A stretch of 49,139 bases of DNA, from positions 1-49,139 of the forward strand of contig JAJRYF010000112.1 of the NCBI GenBank assembly GCA_024275935.1, written 5' to 3'. Every line of letters starts with the position of its first letter. The stretch's first letter is position 1. The notes beneath the pieces are model-generated. The model did no database searches. It saw nothing but the letters and a program-made list of their open reading frames with translations, and had not been told where the DNA came from. The position numbers and the translations under genes are program-made. The DNA comes from Gammaproteobacteria bacterium (GTDB lineage: Bacteria > Pseudomonadota > Gammaproteobacteria > Xanthomonadales > SZUA-36). Shown here piece by piece: positions 16,784-25,118 of the stretch.

Positions 16784-17452
16784 ATGGATACTAGTTCATT
16801 CCCAAACAAGCGTGCAGAATTTCAGTTGCCCGGCCCGGTAGGCCAGCTTGAATGTATCAGTGATGTCCCCGATAACTTTTCAGATACCACTATAACGGCA
16901 GTGCTCTGCCACCCGCACTCGCAACATGGCGGCACTATGCACAATAAAGTTGTCACCATCATGGGCCGCTCTTTACGCGAGCTAGGCGTGGCTACAGTAC
17001 GCTTTAATTTCCGTGGTGTTGGTGATAGCGGGGGAGAATATGATGATGGCTTTGGCGAAACCGATGACTTGCTGACAGTGGTCGACTGGGTGCGCCGGGT
17101 GCGCCCCAACGATGCCCTTTGGCTAGGTGGTTTTTCCTTTGGCAGCTATGTTGCCTTGCGGGCCGCCCAACGATTAAGCTTGAGCCAGTTAATTCTGATT
17201 GCCCCACCCGTTGCCGCTTATGAGTTTTCCCAGCTGGAAGCACCACAGTGCCCATGGCTGGTAATTCAGGGCGATGAAGACGAAGTGGTTTCACCAACGG
17301 CAGTATTTGATTGGGCGCGTGAAATAAGCCCACCACCAAGACTTGAGGTGATGGAGCAGGCTAGTCACTTCTTCCATCGGCGGCTAATGGATCTGCGTGG
17401 ATTAATAAAAAATGGAGTAAGAGACCAACTACCTATCGACACCAGAGGATGA
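16784..17452 (+). CDS. Alpha/beta hydrolase (COG2945-type)
   Basis: A 222-aa cytosolic alpha/beta hydrolase: AVLCHPHSQHGGTMHNKVV (oxyanion/HP motif), the strand TVRFNFRGVGDSGGEYDDG, nucleophile elbow LGGFSFGSYVAL, acid in IQGDEDEVVSP and histidine in ASHFFHRRL. This is the short family of unknown physiological substrate. It overlaps zapE by ATGA, so the two genes are coupled. Confidence 0.85.
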   Translation: MDTSSFPNKRAEFQLPGPVGQLECISDVPDNFSDTTITAVLCHPHSQHGGTMHNKVVTIMGRSLRELGVATVRFNFRGVGDSGGEYDDGFGETDDLLTVVDWVRRVRPNDALWLGGFSFGSYVALRAAQRLSLSQLILIAPPVAAYEFSQLEAPQCPWLVIQGDEDEVVSPTAVFDWAREISPPPRLEVMEQASHFFHRRLMDLRGLIKNGVRDQLPIDTRG

Positions 17453-18525
17453 GCCTTGGTGGGCCCGCCTCTGCTTGGCAAAAGAAAATCCATAGTGGTA
17501 GCCTGGAGCATGATCCAGCGCAGGCGCCAATAGTTGATGCCCTGCAAACTCTCTACCAACAACTAACTGTAAAAACAACATTTATCGAACGCCTGAAAGG
17601 CCGCCAGACTACTCCTGAAGGAATTTATATCTGGGGCGATGTTGGCCGCGGTAAAACCATGTTGATGGACTTGTTTTACGACTCTTTACCAGCCAAAACT
17701 GCAACCCGTTTGCACTTCCATCGATTTATGCAACAGGTTCATCAGGGACTTCAGCAACACCAACAGCAACAAAACCCGCTGACCATCATTGCTCGCGAGT
17801 GGGCCGCTTGCAAAGTGCTTTGTTTTGACGAGTTTCATGTCAGCGACATCGCCGATGCCATGCTGTTAAGTGAGTTGCTACAAGCTTTATTTGCCGAAGG
17901 TGTGGTGCTGGTTGCCACTTCTAATATTCCACCAAACCAGCTATATAGCGGTGGCCTACAGCAAGCTCGGTTTAAGCCTGCGATTACTGCTATCAAAAAT
18001 AACTGCCGGCTTTTGCAACTCGATAGCCCTACCGACTATCGCTTACGCATTTTGAAAAAATCTCCGGTTTACCTCACACCACTTTCCCCTGATAGCGAAG
18101 CTGCAATCCAGAAGCTATATACCCAGCTAAGCCCCGGCAGTGACCGTAGTCAAACCACACTTGAAATTAACGCCCGGATATTCGCGCCCCGCCAACGCGG
18201 TGCTGGAATCATTTGGTTCGACTTTAATGAAGTCTGTGAAAAAGCCCGCGGGCCAGCCGATTACATTGAAATAGCACGCTCCTATAACAGCGTTTTAATC
18301 AGCGGGGTGCCGGTTTTTAGTGCTACTAACCTCGATGCGCTGCGCCGCTTTATCAGTCTGGTAGATGAATTCTATGACCGTAGTGTAAAGCTGATTTTAA
18401 CCGCCGAAACACCTCTAGAAAAGCTCTACACTGGCTCCCGGTTAGCCTTTGAATTCAAACGCACCCGCAGTCGCCTGAGCGAAATGCAAACCCAACAATA
18501 CCTCGCCCAACCCCACCAGCCATAA
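17449..18525 (+). CDS. zapE: Cell division protein ZapE (AFG1-like ATPase)
   Basis: A 358-aa AFG1/ZapE-type P-loop ATPase, which destabilises FtsZ rings during constriction and stress. Walker A is GDVGRGKT (63-70), Walker B CFDEFHVSDIADAML (about residue 125), a sensor region VATSNIPPNQLY, and the C-terminal family segment NLDALRRFISLVDEFYDRSVKL with LAFEFKRTRSRLSEMQ. Length fits the family. The last four codons (P-H-Q-P) and the stop lie inside a 17-bp inverted repeat belonging to a dispersed intergenic repeat, so the repeat seems to have supplied the C-terminus. Confidence 0.95.
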   Translation: MSLGGPASAWQKKIHSGSLEHDPAQAPIVDALQTLYQQLTVKTTFIERLKGRQTTPEGIYIWGDVGRGKTMLMDLFYDSLPAKTATRLHFHRFMQQVHQGLQQHQQQQNPLTIIAREWAACKVLCFDEFHVSDIADAMLLSELLQALFAEGVVLVATSNIPPNQLYSGGLQQARFKPAITAIKNNCRLLQLDSPTDYRLRILKKSPVYLTPLSPDSEAAIQKLYTQLSPGSDRSQTTLEINARIFAPRQRGAGIIWFDFNEVCEKARGPADYIEIARSYNSVLISGVPVFSATNLDALRRFISLVDEFYDRSVKLILTAETPLEKLYTGSRLAFEFKRTRSRLSEMQTQQYLAQPHQP

Positions 18526-18634
18526 GCACCAAGTAGGGTGCTTATGGCTGGTGCGTTACGCCTCGGCAATTGCCCCTGCATTGCCCTACTTCTAGCATCC
18601 ATGCAATCGTATGGCTAACACACCCTGCAAGAGA
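18514..18634. repeat. Dispersed intergenic repeat, copy 2, with 17-bp inverted repeat over the zapE stop
   Basis: CACCAGCCATAAGCACC (18514-18530) pairs perfectly with 18537-18553 around a 6-base loop. It is followed by GGTGCGTTACGCC and, after about 50 bp, GGCTAACACACCCTGCAAGAGA. Copy 1 (11583-11647) has the same end words without the internal 50 bp. The hairpin has no U-run, so it is a repeat element rather than a standard terminator. Confidence 0.7.
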
Positions 18635-18705
18635 GCGCGATAAATGAATATTGGGATGGTTTCGGCTTTGGATTAAACCAGTTGGATTACACGAAAGCTG
18701 GTTAC

Positions 18706-18743
18706 AAAAAGATCGAGGGCCGGAAAGGGGTGACCGGCCCTCG
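18706..18743 (-). terminator. Terminator of the biotin operon
   Basis: A perfect 10-bp GC-rich stem (18714-18723 with 18734-18743, CGAGGGCCGG) with a 10-nt loop. On the minus strand, three bases after the stem, comes a U5 run (A's at 18706-18710). It lies about 100 bp downstream of bioD. Confidence 0.75.
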
Positions 18744-18845
18744 AAGGGAGCTGACGCTAAAGGGGAGAAACATCAGCAAGGGTAATTGTACACCATATTT
18801 ATACTTGGTAAAACAATATCTAACAAATGTAAAGCCTATGTTAAT

Positions 18846-19508
18846 TCAGTCATGCAGAACCCTTATAAAGCCTTGATCTAAAGTGATGTTTTGTTGCTCC
18901 CAGGCAACTGTTGCCAGCAATGGGGCATTAATTGCTGCGCTTAAAGTTTCAATATTATCCAAATATCGGGGCATCTGCGCATCAACCTGGTTGGCCACCC
19001 AGCCTGCCAACACCAAGCCATCGCTTTGAATCCGCTCTGCGCTCAGTAAAGCATGGTTAATACAGCCTAAACGCATACCGACCACCAAGATTACTGCGGC
19101 GCCACACGCTCTGGCCATATCTGCCTGAGTGGTATTGGCATCGAGTGGTGCCAGCCAGCCGCCAACGCCCTCTATCAAAGCTACAGATGCGCTTTCATTG
19201 GCGATTATTCTGGCCATTGCCTGAGTATCAATTTGAATCCCGGCCTCAGCTACCAGAAAATGCGGGGCTACCGCTTCTGCAAAACACCAGGGGTTTACAT
19301 CCCCATAAACTTGGGCCGTAGAGCTTGCCGCCATTAATGCCAAGGCATCTTCATTACGCAACTGGCCAGCAATTAACTCAGCCCCTGCCGATATCGGCTT
19401 GTAGGCTGCGGTGCTTATGCCCTCGACTTGTAAGGCGCGTAATAACTGGCAACTGACTCGCGTTTTCCCAATTTCAGTATCGGTACCGGTGATATACAAA
19501 CGCTTCAT
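18846..19508 (-). CDS. bioD: Dethiobiotin synthetase
   Basis: A 220-aa BioD, which closes the ureido ring of 7,8-diaminopelargonate with CO2 and ATP to form dethiobiotin. The N-terminal P-loop TGTDTEIGKTRVSCQLLRAL is clear, followed by YKPISAGAE (substrate lysine), LIEGVGGWLAPLD (the VEGAGG-type motif with VEG written IEG) and VVGMRLGCINHALLSAERI. Cytosolic. Last gene of the operon; its ATG overlaps the bioC stop. Confidence 0.95.
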   Translation of the reverse strand: MKRLYITGTDTEIGKTRVSCQLLRALQVEGISTAAYKPISAGAELIAGQLRNEDALALMAASSTAQVYGDVNPWCFAEAVAPHFLVAEAGIQIDTQAMARIIANESASVALIEGVGGWLAPLDANTTQADMARACGAAVILVVGMRLGCINHALLSAERIQSDGLVLAGWVANQVDAQMPRYLDNIETLSAAINAPLLATVAWEQQNITLDQGFIRVLHD

Positions 19509-20449
19509 TTTTTAGGTCTACGATTGGAAAGCAGGTGAGCTACCGAGAAACTGGCCTCTTCACCTTCGCCGCTACGAATTGGCTGGCCATCATCAGGCTG
19601 CCAGGCGGTTGCATAAATTACCTCCCAACTAGCTGGAAAGCGGCCATCGGGCAAGCAAAATTCTGTATATGCCTGGCACATTTTACGAATTCTACTGACG
19701 CCAGTTAGAGTGTGCCGCCGCTGCCGGTTCACATTATGTGCGCCCATACCTTTAAGCTCGCGCATTAGCAGGTGTACGCTAGAGTAAGTAAGCGTTACCA
19801 TCTCTGCATCCGCGACCGTTTCATCGAAACCACAAGCTAATAAAGTATCACCAATTCCCTTAATATCTACAAACGGATTTACATGGGTATCGCCATCAAC
19901 CTCCGCCCACGCAGATCGCAGCTCGGTAAGGGTTTCTGGGCCCAGAGTAGAGAACAGCAGCAAACCACCTGGCTTTAGGATTCTGCGCCATTCATTAAAT
20001 AACTGGCGTAAATCAGTAACCCATTGCAGGCTAAAATTGGAAAATATCATATCTACGCTGGCATCTGCCAGATTAGTGACTGCCATATCTGCTTGTAAAT
20101 ACTTAACTTTACGGTGCCAGCGATTACGCTGGCGGGCTACACCAAGCATTTCATTAGAAAAATCTATACCGATAACTTCCGCCTTTGGGTAGCGCTTCTT
20201 CAGCTCAAGGCTATGCAGGCCAGTACCACAACCCATATCCACAATTACCTGTGGTTGCGGATTAAGTACCTCTAATCGCTCCAATAAGCGCGAGCCAATT
20301 TCCTGCTGTAGCCAGGTGTGTTGGTCATATTCAGCTGCTGCTCGATCAAACGACTGACGCGCCTGATCGACCTCGATATCGAGGTCATCGATACCGGTCT
20401 GCGGCAAATCTGGCAGTTTAGTAAAAATATTATCGTCTGGATTATCCAT
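19505..20449 (-). CDS. bioC: Malonyl-ACP O-methyltransferase
   Basis: A 314-aa SAM methyltransferase that methylates the free carboxyl of malonyl-ACP so that the fatty-acid machinery can build the pimeloyl chain. SAM motif I is VIVDMGCGTGLHSLEL, with VIGIDFSNEML, YLQADMAV and MIFSNFSLQWVTDL, and the BioC-type C-terminal domain. The start at 20449 (ATG overlapping the bioH stop by 8 bp) is preferred over upstream in-frame codons inside bioH, because the protein then begins just before the typical AARSFDRAAAEYD-like segment. Confidence 0.93.
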   Translation of the reverse strand: MDNPDDNIFTKLPDLPQTGIDDLDIEVDQARQSFDRAAAEYDQHTWLQQEIGSRLLERLEVLNPQPQVIVDMGCGTGLHSLELKKRYPKAEVIGIDFSNEMLGVARQRNRWHRKVKYLQADMAVTNLADASVDMIFSNFSLQWVTDLRQLFNEWRRILKPGGLLLFSTLGPETLTELRSAWAEVDGDTHVNPFVDIKGIGDTLLACGFDETVADAEMVTLTYSSVHLLMRELKGMGAHNVNRQRRHTLTGVSRIRKMCQAYTEFCLPDGRFPASWEVIYATAWQPDDGQPIRSGEGEEASFSVAHLLSNRRPKK

Positions 20450-21224
20450 CTGTATCTCGTAGAAATTCGTGTATGTGTGTAGCCACAAGGCCTTGCCGCT
20501 TACCAATAAAAGCAGTGTGCCCTGTAGCTGGCAGTATATGTAGCTGAGCACCTGCTATCAGTTCAGCGGTACGCCGTAGTGCTTGTGGGCTAATCAAGCG
20601 GTCCTGGCTGCCGCCAATTATCAGGGTCGGCATATCGAGTTGGTTTATACGCCCGGAAAGGTCGGTTACCCGGAGTATTTCCAAGCCATTTAATAAAGTT
20701 TGCCGGCCCGGTACGGGAGCTTCTTTCAGGCCCATGCGCAGGCACTTTAATTGATAGCTGGCATCCTTGCTGCCACCTACTTCAAGTGCCATAAAACGCT
20801 GCAAAGCTCTGCTAAAGTCTGCTTCAATTTGGGCAGAAAAACCCAAATATACCTCCGCATCCATGCCCTCAGGCCAGCTTTCAGTTTGCACAAAAGCCGG
20901 GGTTGCCGAAAGTAAAATTAAACGCCTGACTTCAGTGCATTCTGCCAATGCCGCCTGCAAAGCAACCAGGCCTCCCAGCGACCACCCAAGCCAGCTTGCT
21001 GGTGGTACAACTGCTGCAATTTGGACTGCCAACTCATTTATATCTGTAGTTAGTGTATATTCGTGATTGCTTCCATGCCCCGGCAGGTCTACTAAATGCA
21101 GGCGATAGTGCTTCTCAAGTTCGGCCGTCAGGCGCGAAAAAATCCCGCTATTCATAGCCCAGCCATGCAGCAACACCAAATCCGGGCCACTCCCAGTAAC
21201 CTGTACTTTTAATTTATCCCGCAT
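20442..21224 (-). CDS. bioH: Pimeloyl-ACP methyl ester carboxylesterase
   Basis: A 260-aa alpha/beta hydrolase that removes the methyl ester from pimeloyl-ACP methyl ester and ends the BioC-BioH cycle. Visible are LVLLHGWAMNSGIFS (oxyanion), nucleophile elbow GWSLGGLVAL, aspartate in IIGGSQDRLISPQ and histidine in LPATGHTAF. Location between bioF and bioC, with overlaps on both sides (16 bp with bioF, 8 bp with bioC), confirms BioH rather than another esterase. Confidence 0.94.
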   Translation of the reverse strand: MRDKLKVQVTGSGPDLVLLHGWAMNSGIFSRLTAELEKHYRLHLVDLPGHGSNHEYTLTTDINELAVQIAAVVPPASWLGWSLGGLVALQAALAECTEVRRLILLSATPAFVQTESWPEGMDAEVYLGFSAQIEADFSRALQRFMALEVGGSKDASYQLKCLRMGLKEAPVPGRQTLLNGLEILRVTDLSGRINQLDMPTLIIGGSQDRLISPQALRRTAELIAGAQLHILPATGHTAFIGKRQGLVATHIHEFLRDTDG

Positions 21225-22348
21225 TCGCCCAGGCCCTCCAACAACTTATCGATTTGCTGGTAACTATGGGCTGCACTAAAAGTAATCCGCAGGCGAGAAC
21301 TACCCTCCGCAACAGTGGGGGGGCGGATTGCACCGACCAGAATTCCGGACTGTTTTAAGCTTTGTGACCACCTGAGAGCGCGCTCTTCCTGAGCTAGTAT
21401 AAGTGGCTGAATAGCGGTTTTAGAAGAACCAATTTTTAGCCCCAACTGCTCAGCACCGAGACGGAAATAGTTAATATTATCTGCCAATTTAGTGCGCAGT
21501 TTATCGCCTGCACGAATCAGCCGCAAGCTGGCTCTTGAGGCTGCTACTATGGGTGGCGCTAAGGCTGTTGTGTAGATATATGAGCGCCCGGTCTGTAGTA
21601 GCCAGTCTATCTGTTGCTCGCTGCCGGCAACATACGCACCTTGGGTACCAAAGGCCTTACCCAGAGTACCAATCAACACATCTGCCACTTGACCATACTC
21701 AGCCCAACTGCCTCGACCTTGCGGCCCGGTTATGCCAACGCCATGGGCATCATCAATTATAAGTGTTGCCGCGTATTGGTCAGCAAGTTGCCTCAAGGCC
21801 GGATACGGGGCAATATCCCCATCCATGGAAAACACCCCATCACTAAGAATATAGCGCTGTTCTAGAGGGCTACTAGCAGTATCTTTTTCGAGCATTTGCG
21901 CCAGGCTATCAGTATCAGCATGCCGATATCTACGCACCTCCGCCCTGGATAACCGCGCACCGTCAATTAATGAAGCGTGATTGAGCTTATCGGTATAAAT
22001 CCTCTCGCCCCGCTGGCAAAGGCTACTCAATACCGCTAAATTAGCCAGATAGCCGCTGGAAAATAGCAGCGCTTTCTCATAACCAAGAAAATCAGCCAGC
22101 TCCAGCTCCAGTTGCTGGTGCTCATGGCTATACCCAGAAATCAGCGCCGAGGCACCGCTACCAACCCCATATTTCCGGCTGGCCTCAATGCATGCGGCAA
22201 TTACCTGGGGGTGACGGCGCAGACCGAGGTAATCATTCTCGGCAAAGTTCAATAAATCCGGGCTTTCTTCAGCAGGCAGCATCACTTCTCGCTGACGGTA
22301 GCGATGCTGTTTGCGCAAGTCGGTAAGCTGTTGCTCAATCTTGGCCAT
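21209..22348 (-). CDS. bioF: 8-amino-7-oxononanoate synthase
   Basis: A 379-aa PLP-dependent alpha-oxoamine synthase that condenses pimeloyl-ACP with L-alanine. Family marks: NDYLGLRRHPQVI, YGVGSGASALISGYSHEHQQLE, FSSGYLANLAVL, DKLNHASLIDGARLS, DGVFSMDGDIAP, LIIDDAHGVGITGPQGRG, and TLGKAFGTQGAYVAG with the PLP lysine. Full length. It lies 12 bp after bioB. Confidence 0.96.
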   Translation of the reverse strand: MAKIEQQLTDLRKQHRYRQREVMLPAEESPDLLNFAENDYLGLRRHPQVIAACIEASRKYGVGSGASALISGYSHEHQQLELELADFLGYEKALLFSSGYLANLAVLSSLCQRGERIYTDKLNHASLIDGARLSRAEVRRYRHADTDSLAQMLEKDTASSPLEQRYILSDGVFSMDGDIAPYPALRQLADQYAATLIIDDAHGVGITGPQGRGSWAEYGQVADVLIGTLGKAFGTQGAYVAGSEQQIDWLLQTGRSYIYTTALAPPIVAASRASLRLIRAGDKLRTKLADNINYFRLGAEQLGLKIGSSKTAIQPLILAQEERALRWSQSLKQSGILVGAIRPPTVAEGSSRLRITFSAAHSYQQIDKLLEGLGECGIN

Positions 22349-22360
22349 TTGTCGAATAGC

Positions 22361-23368
22361 TTAAGCTACTTGGTCTGCTGATGACTTGCGGTTGATTCCC
22401 AGCTGCTCAAATAGCTGTTGGTCAGAATCCATCTCGGGGTTATCTGTGGTTAGTAGCTGCTCACCATAAAATATTGAATTAGCCCCGGCAAAATAACACA
22501 GGGCCTGCATCGAATCACTCATCTCGGCGCGCCCGGCAGAAAGTCGGACTACAGATTTTGGCAACATGATTCTGGCTAGCGCAATTGTGCGCACAAATTC
22601 AAGCTCGTCTAAATCATCCAGCCCTTCCATTGGTGTGCCAGCAACCCGCACCAACTGATTGATGGGCACGCTTTGTGGGTGAGTTGGCAGATTGGCCAAC
22701 TCAACCAGCAATCCAGCCCGGTCGCTGCGGCTCTCGCCCATACCAACAATTCCGCCAGCACAAACATTCAGCCCGGCATCACGCACATTTTTCAGGGTAT
22801 CCAGGCGGTCGCCGTAACTGCGGGAGCTGACTACCTCGGGATAATATTCCTGGGAGGTGTCCAAATTGTGGTTGTAGTAATCCAGGCCGGCAGTCTTTAG
22901 TCGCTGCGCTTGGGCATCACTAAGCATCCCCAAAGTAACACAGGTCTCCATGCCGGTCTCGCGCACCGCTTCAATCAAAGTTATAACCTTACTCAAATTC
23001 CGGTCCGTGGGTTGCCGCCAGGCAGCGCCCATGCAGAACCTGGTAGCGCCCTTAGCCAGTGCCGCTTGCGCCGCAGCCACCACCTCTTCCACCGGTAATA
23101 ATTTTTCGGTTTCCAGGCCAGTATCGTAATGTACACTTTGGGGACAATATTTACAGTCTTCCGGACAGGCACCCGTTTTGATGCTCAGGAGTGTGCTAAT
23201 CTGCACATCATTGGGGTCAAAATTTTGCCGGTGGATACTATGCGCTGTAAATAACAAATCGTTAAACGGCCGCTGAAACATCCGCAACACCTCTGGTGAT
23301 GACCAGTCATGGCGTAAAACGGTATTATCTTCAGTTACAGAACTTCCTATGGGGGCTATAGTTGACAT
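22361..23368 (-). CDS. bioB: Biotin synthase
   Basis: A 335-aa radical SAM enzyme that inserts sulfur into dethiobiotin. The CX3CX2C cluster motif CPEDCKYC is seen in [19 protein letters not shown]. The [2Fe-2S] ligand regions [26 protein letters not shown] and the conserved [10 protein letters not shown] are present. First gene of the operon bioB-F-H-C-D. The 57-bp gap to the divergent comF shows no clear BirA operator. bioA is absent from the window. Confidence 0.97.
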   Translation of the reverse strand: MSTIAPIGSSVTEDNTVLRHDWSSPEVLRMFQRPFNDLLFTAHSIHRQNFDPNDVQISTLLSIKTGACPEDCKYCPQSVHYDTGLETEKLLPVEEVVAAAQAALAKGATRFCMGAAWRQPTDRNLSKVITLIEAVRETGMETCVTLGMLSDAQAQRLKTAGLDYYNHNLDTSQEYYPEVVSSRSYGDRLDTLKNVRDAGLNVCAGGIVGMGESRSDRAGLLVELANLPTHPQSVPINQLVRVAGTPMEGLDDLDELEFVRTIALARIMLPKSVVRLSAGRAEMSDSMQALCYFAGANSIFYGEQLLTTDNPEMDSDQQLFEQLGINRKSSADQVA

Positions 23369-23425
23369 TATTTTTACCTATTCCGGCCAGCACACTCTGG
23401 CGACTATCGTATAAGGAGGTATATT

Positions 23426-24163
23426 TTGGCTGTCAACCAATTGTTTAGCAAGCTGGTTGACGGGATTTATCCTCCAACTTGTGTACTTTGTGGCGAATCG
23501 GGCCAAAATCACCCCGCTAAAGACAGCTCTGGGCTAGATCTTTGCAGCCCCTGCCAGGGCGATCTTCCAAGCAACCAAAACTACTGTTTCCAGTGCGCGA
23601 TACCACTACCACTTGCCGCTACCAACCCACAATCTCGTTGTGGAGATTGCCTGAAATCAGCACCCAAATTCACTCATAGCTGTGTCCCCTATCTCTACCA
23701 GTGGCCTCTGGACCGGTTAATTCAAAGATTTAAATTCCAAGGAAACCTGGCAGCTGGCAGGGTTTTAGCCCGCCTATTATCTCAAGCAGTAGCTGCCGAC
23801 CCAGAAACCAAACCAGTAGCTATTGTTCCGGTTCCTTTGCACCCGTCCAGATTACGCGAAAGAGGCTTTAATCAGGCAACTTTATTAGCCGCCGACATCG
23901 CCAAAGATTTTCAAATACCACTGCTGGGAAATGCACTGCTACGCCATACTGCCAATCAGCCACAAGCCGACCTTGATGCTCACCACAGACAAAAAAATAT
24001 TCGCGGAGTGTTCTCAATAAAAGAAAATATTTTGCTCCCCGACTCAGTGGCTCTGGTAGATGATGTAATGACAACTGGAAGTACCCTGGCAGAAGCCGCA
24101 AAAGTGCTCCTTGTTGCTGGGGTTAAGCGGGTAGATTGTTGGGTTGTAGCCAGAACGCCCTGA
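23426..24163 (+). CDS. ComF family phosphoribosyltransferase-like protein
   Basis: A 245-aa ComF/GntX family protein. The N-terminal part has zinc-binding cysteines (CVLCGES, CSPCQGD, CFQCAIPL, CGDCLKSA). The C-terminal phosphoribosyltransferase domain has PVPLHPSRLRERGFNQATLLA and the PRPP loop VALVDDVMTTGSTLAEAAKVL. In competent bacteria ComF aids DNA uptake; in others GntX/ComF is linked to iron or carbon use. The start is TTG at 23426, strongly supported by AAGGAGGT at 23413-23420 five bases upstream and the absence of an ATG nearby. Divergent from bioB. Confidence 0.9.
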   Translation: MAVNQLFSKLVDGIYPPTCVLCGESGQNHPAKDSSGLDLCSPCQGDLPSNQNYCFQCAIPLPLAATNPQSRCGDCLKSAPKFTHSCVPYLYQWPLDRLIQRFKFQGNLAAGRVLARLLSQAVAADPETKPVAIVPVPLHPSRLRERGFNQATLLAADIAKDFQIPLLGNALLRHTANQPQADLDAHHRQKNIRGVFSIKENILLPDSVALVDDVMTTGSTLAEAAKVLLVAGVKRVDCWVVARTP

Positions 24164-24274
24164 GTGTATTTCTGCACATATAAGTAGCAAACCCAGATCG
24201 TAACCTTAACTACCCAGACAACTTTTCTCGTCTCACAATATGCAGTCAACGACCCAAAATTTATATTGGTTTTT

Positions 24275-24395
24275 CACTGCTGTCCCGTTAACTGTTCAAG
24301 CATGAATTCTGGGTGCTCGGTGACAAAAACTGGTGTGCGCCAAACGATAGTAAGGGTTATCATCAGCTAGGCACAAAGTTAACGGGACAACAGTG
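24275..24395. mobile_element. 121-bp MITE with terminal inverted repeats and 9-bp target duplication
   Basis: The left end CACTGCTGTCCCGTTAACT (24275-24293) and the right end (24377-24395) are inverted repeats matching at 18 of 19 positions. The element is flanked directly by TTGGTTTTT on both sides (24266-24274 and 24396-24404), a perfect 9-bp target site duplication. About 83 bp lies between the repeats, with no transposase gene, though one plus-strand frame stays open across the right end. This is a non-autonomous insertion needing a transposase in trans; the 9-bp duplication would fit an IS4-type parent, which is only an inference. Confidence 0.88.
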
Positions 24396-24414
24396 TTGGT
24401 TTTTCTGATTTGCT

Positions 24415-24440
24415 AAAAAAACCGGGTCACAAGACCCGGT
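24415..24440 (-). terminator. Intrinsic terminator for the unknown minus-strand gene
   Basis: A perfect 8-bp stem ACCGGGTC-ACAA-GACCCGGT (24421-24440) followed on the minus strand by six U's (A run 24415-24420), 32 bp after the stop of the gene at 24473. The MITE inserted just beyond it, so it does not interrupt transcription. Confidence 0.88.
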
Positions 24441-24472
24441 AATAGCTTTGGACTTGGGAGACCAAATATTGA

Positions 24473-24973
24473 TCAATGCGTGGTTGACTGTATTTCCAGA
24501 GAAATCGTTGTTAACTCACGACCCGACCAATCTGTACACCAGGAAACATTTACCTCATCCTGGTTAGAAATTTCAAACCAAATCCCAGTTTGCCACTTAC
24601 CCTTTGGGGTTATCAAAGAAAGGCAAACCTCAGTAGCACTGTCTTTGGTGCGCATATGGATGATGCCGCGCAGGTGATTTTCCGCATCAACCAACCGAAC
24701 TACCGGCTCAGGTGTGCTACTACCATTCTCAAACCAGGCGGCGGTTTCTACAATTTCATTGTGCCATTCTTCGCGACCGTTCCCGCTCAGTTGAAATGTT
24801 ACCATTCCGTTTTTAGCCTGCTGCTTATGAGACCAACACTCAACGCTATCATCAGGGCGATTTGCCGAAATACTGGGTGATCTTGCGCAACTTTGAGCGG
24901 CTAACGGCTCACTGGGCTTTTCTCTTTTTTCAATTTTTAGTGCACCGAAGCTAATGTGATCTGAGGTTGCCAT
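24473..24973 (-). CDS. Hypothetical protein, unknown function
   Basis: A 166-aa soluble protein that I do not recognise. It has no signal peptide or membrane segment. The C-terminal half looks like a beta-rich domain with alternating residues: GMVTFQLSGNGREEWHNEIVETAAWFENGS, VVRLVDAENHLRGIIHMRTKDSATEVCLSLI, GKWQTGIWFEISNQDEVNVSWCTDWSGRELTTISLEI. The N-terminal 45 residues are probably disordered. The start at 24973 (AAGGA 11 bases upstream) is chosen over ATG 24982, which is too close to that site. It has its own terminator and stands alone. Confidence 0.6.
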   Translation of the reverse strand: MATSDHISFGALKIEKREKPSEPLAAQSCARSPSISANRPDDSVECWSHKQQAKNGMVTFQLSGNGREEWHNEIVETAAWFENGSSTPEPVVRLVDAENHLRGIIHMRTKDSATEVCLSLITPKGKWQTGIWFEISNQDEVNVSWCTDWSGRELTTISLEIQSTTH

Positions 24974-25118
24974 TGCACGCATATTCCTTGCTCTTTTGTT
25001 CAATCCGCACAGTTAGTTGTGGGCTTTGGTATTACTTAACTGTCATATACCCTCTGATTCTCTCACCTGAAACGAAATTTATTTTGCCAACCCCAGTAAC
25101 TACTGAGGTAGCAAGCTC

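Noticed and set aside
23369-23425. BirA operator upstream of bioB
   Set aside because: No dyad resembling the TTGTAAACC-type BirA site could be found in the 57-bp gap.
24275-24395. The inverted ends as a large terminator hairpin
   Set aside because: The arms are 83 bp apart and flanked by an exact 9-bp direct repeat, which indicates insertion rather than termination.
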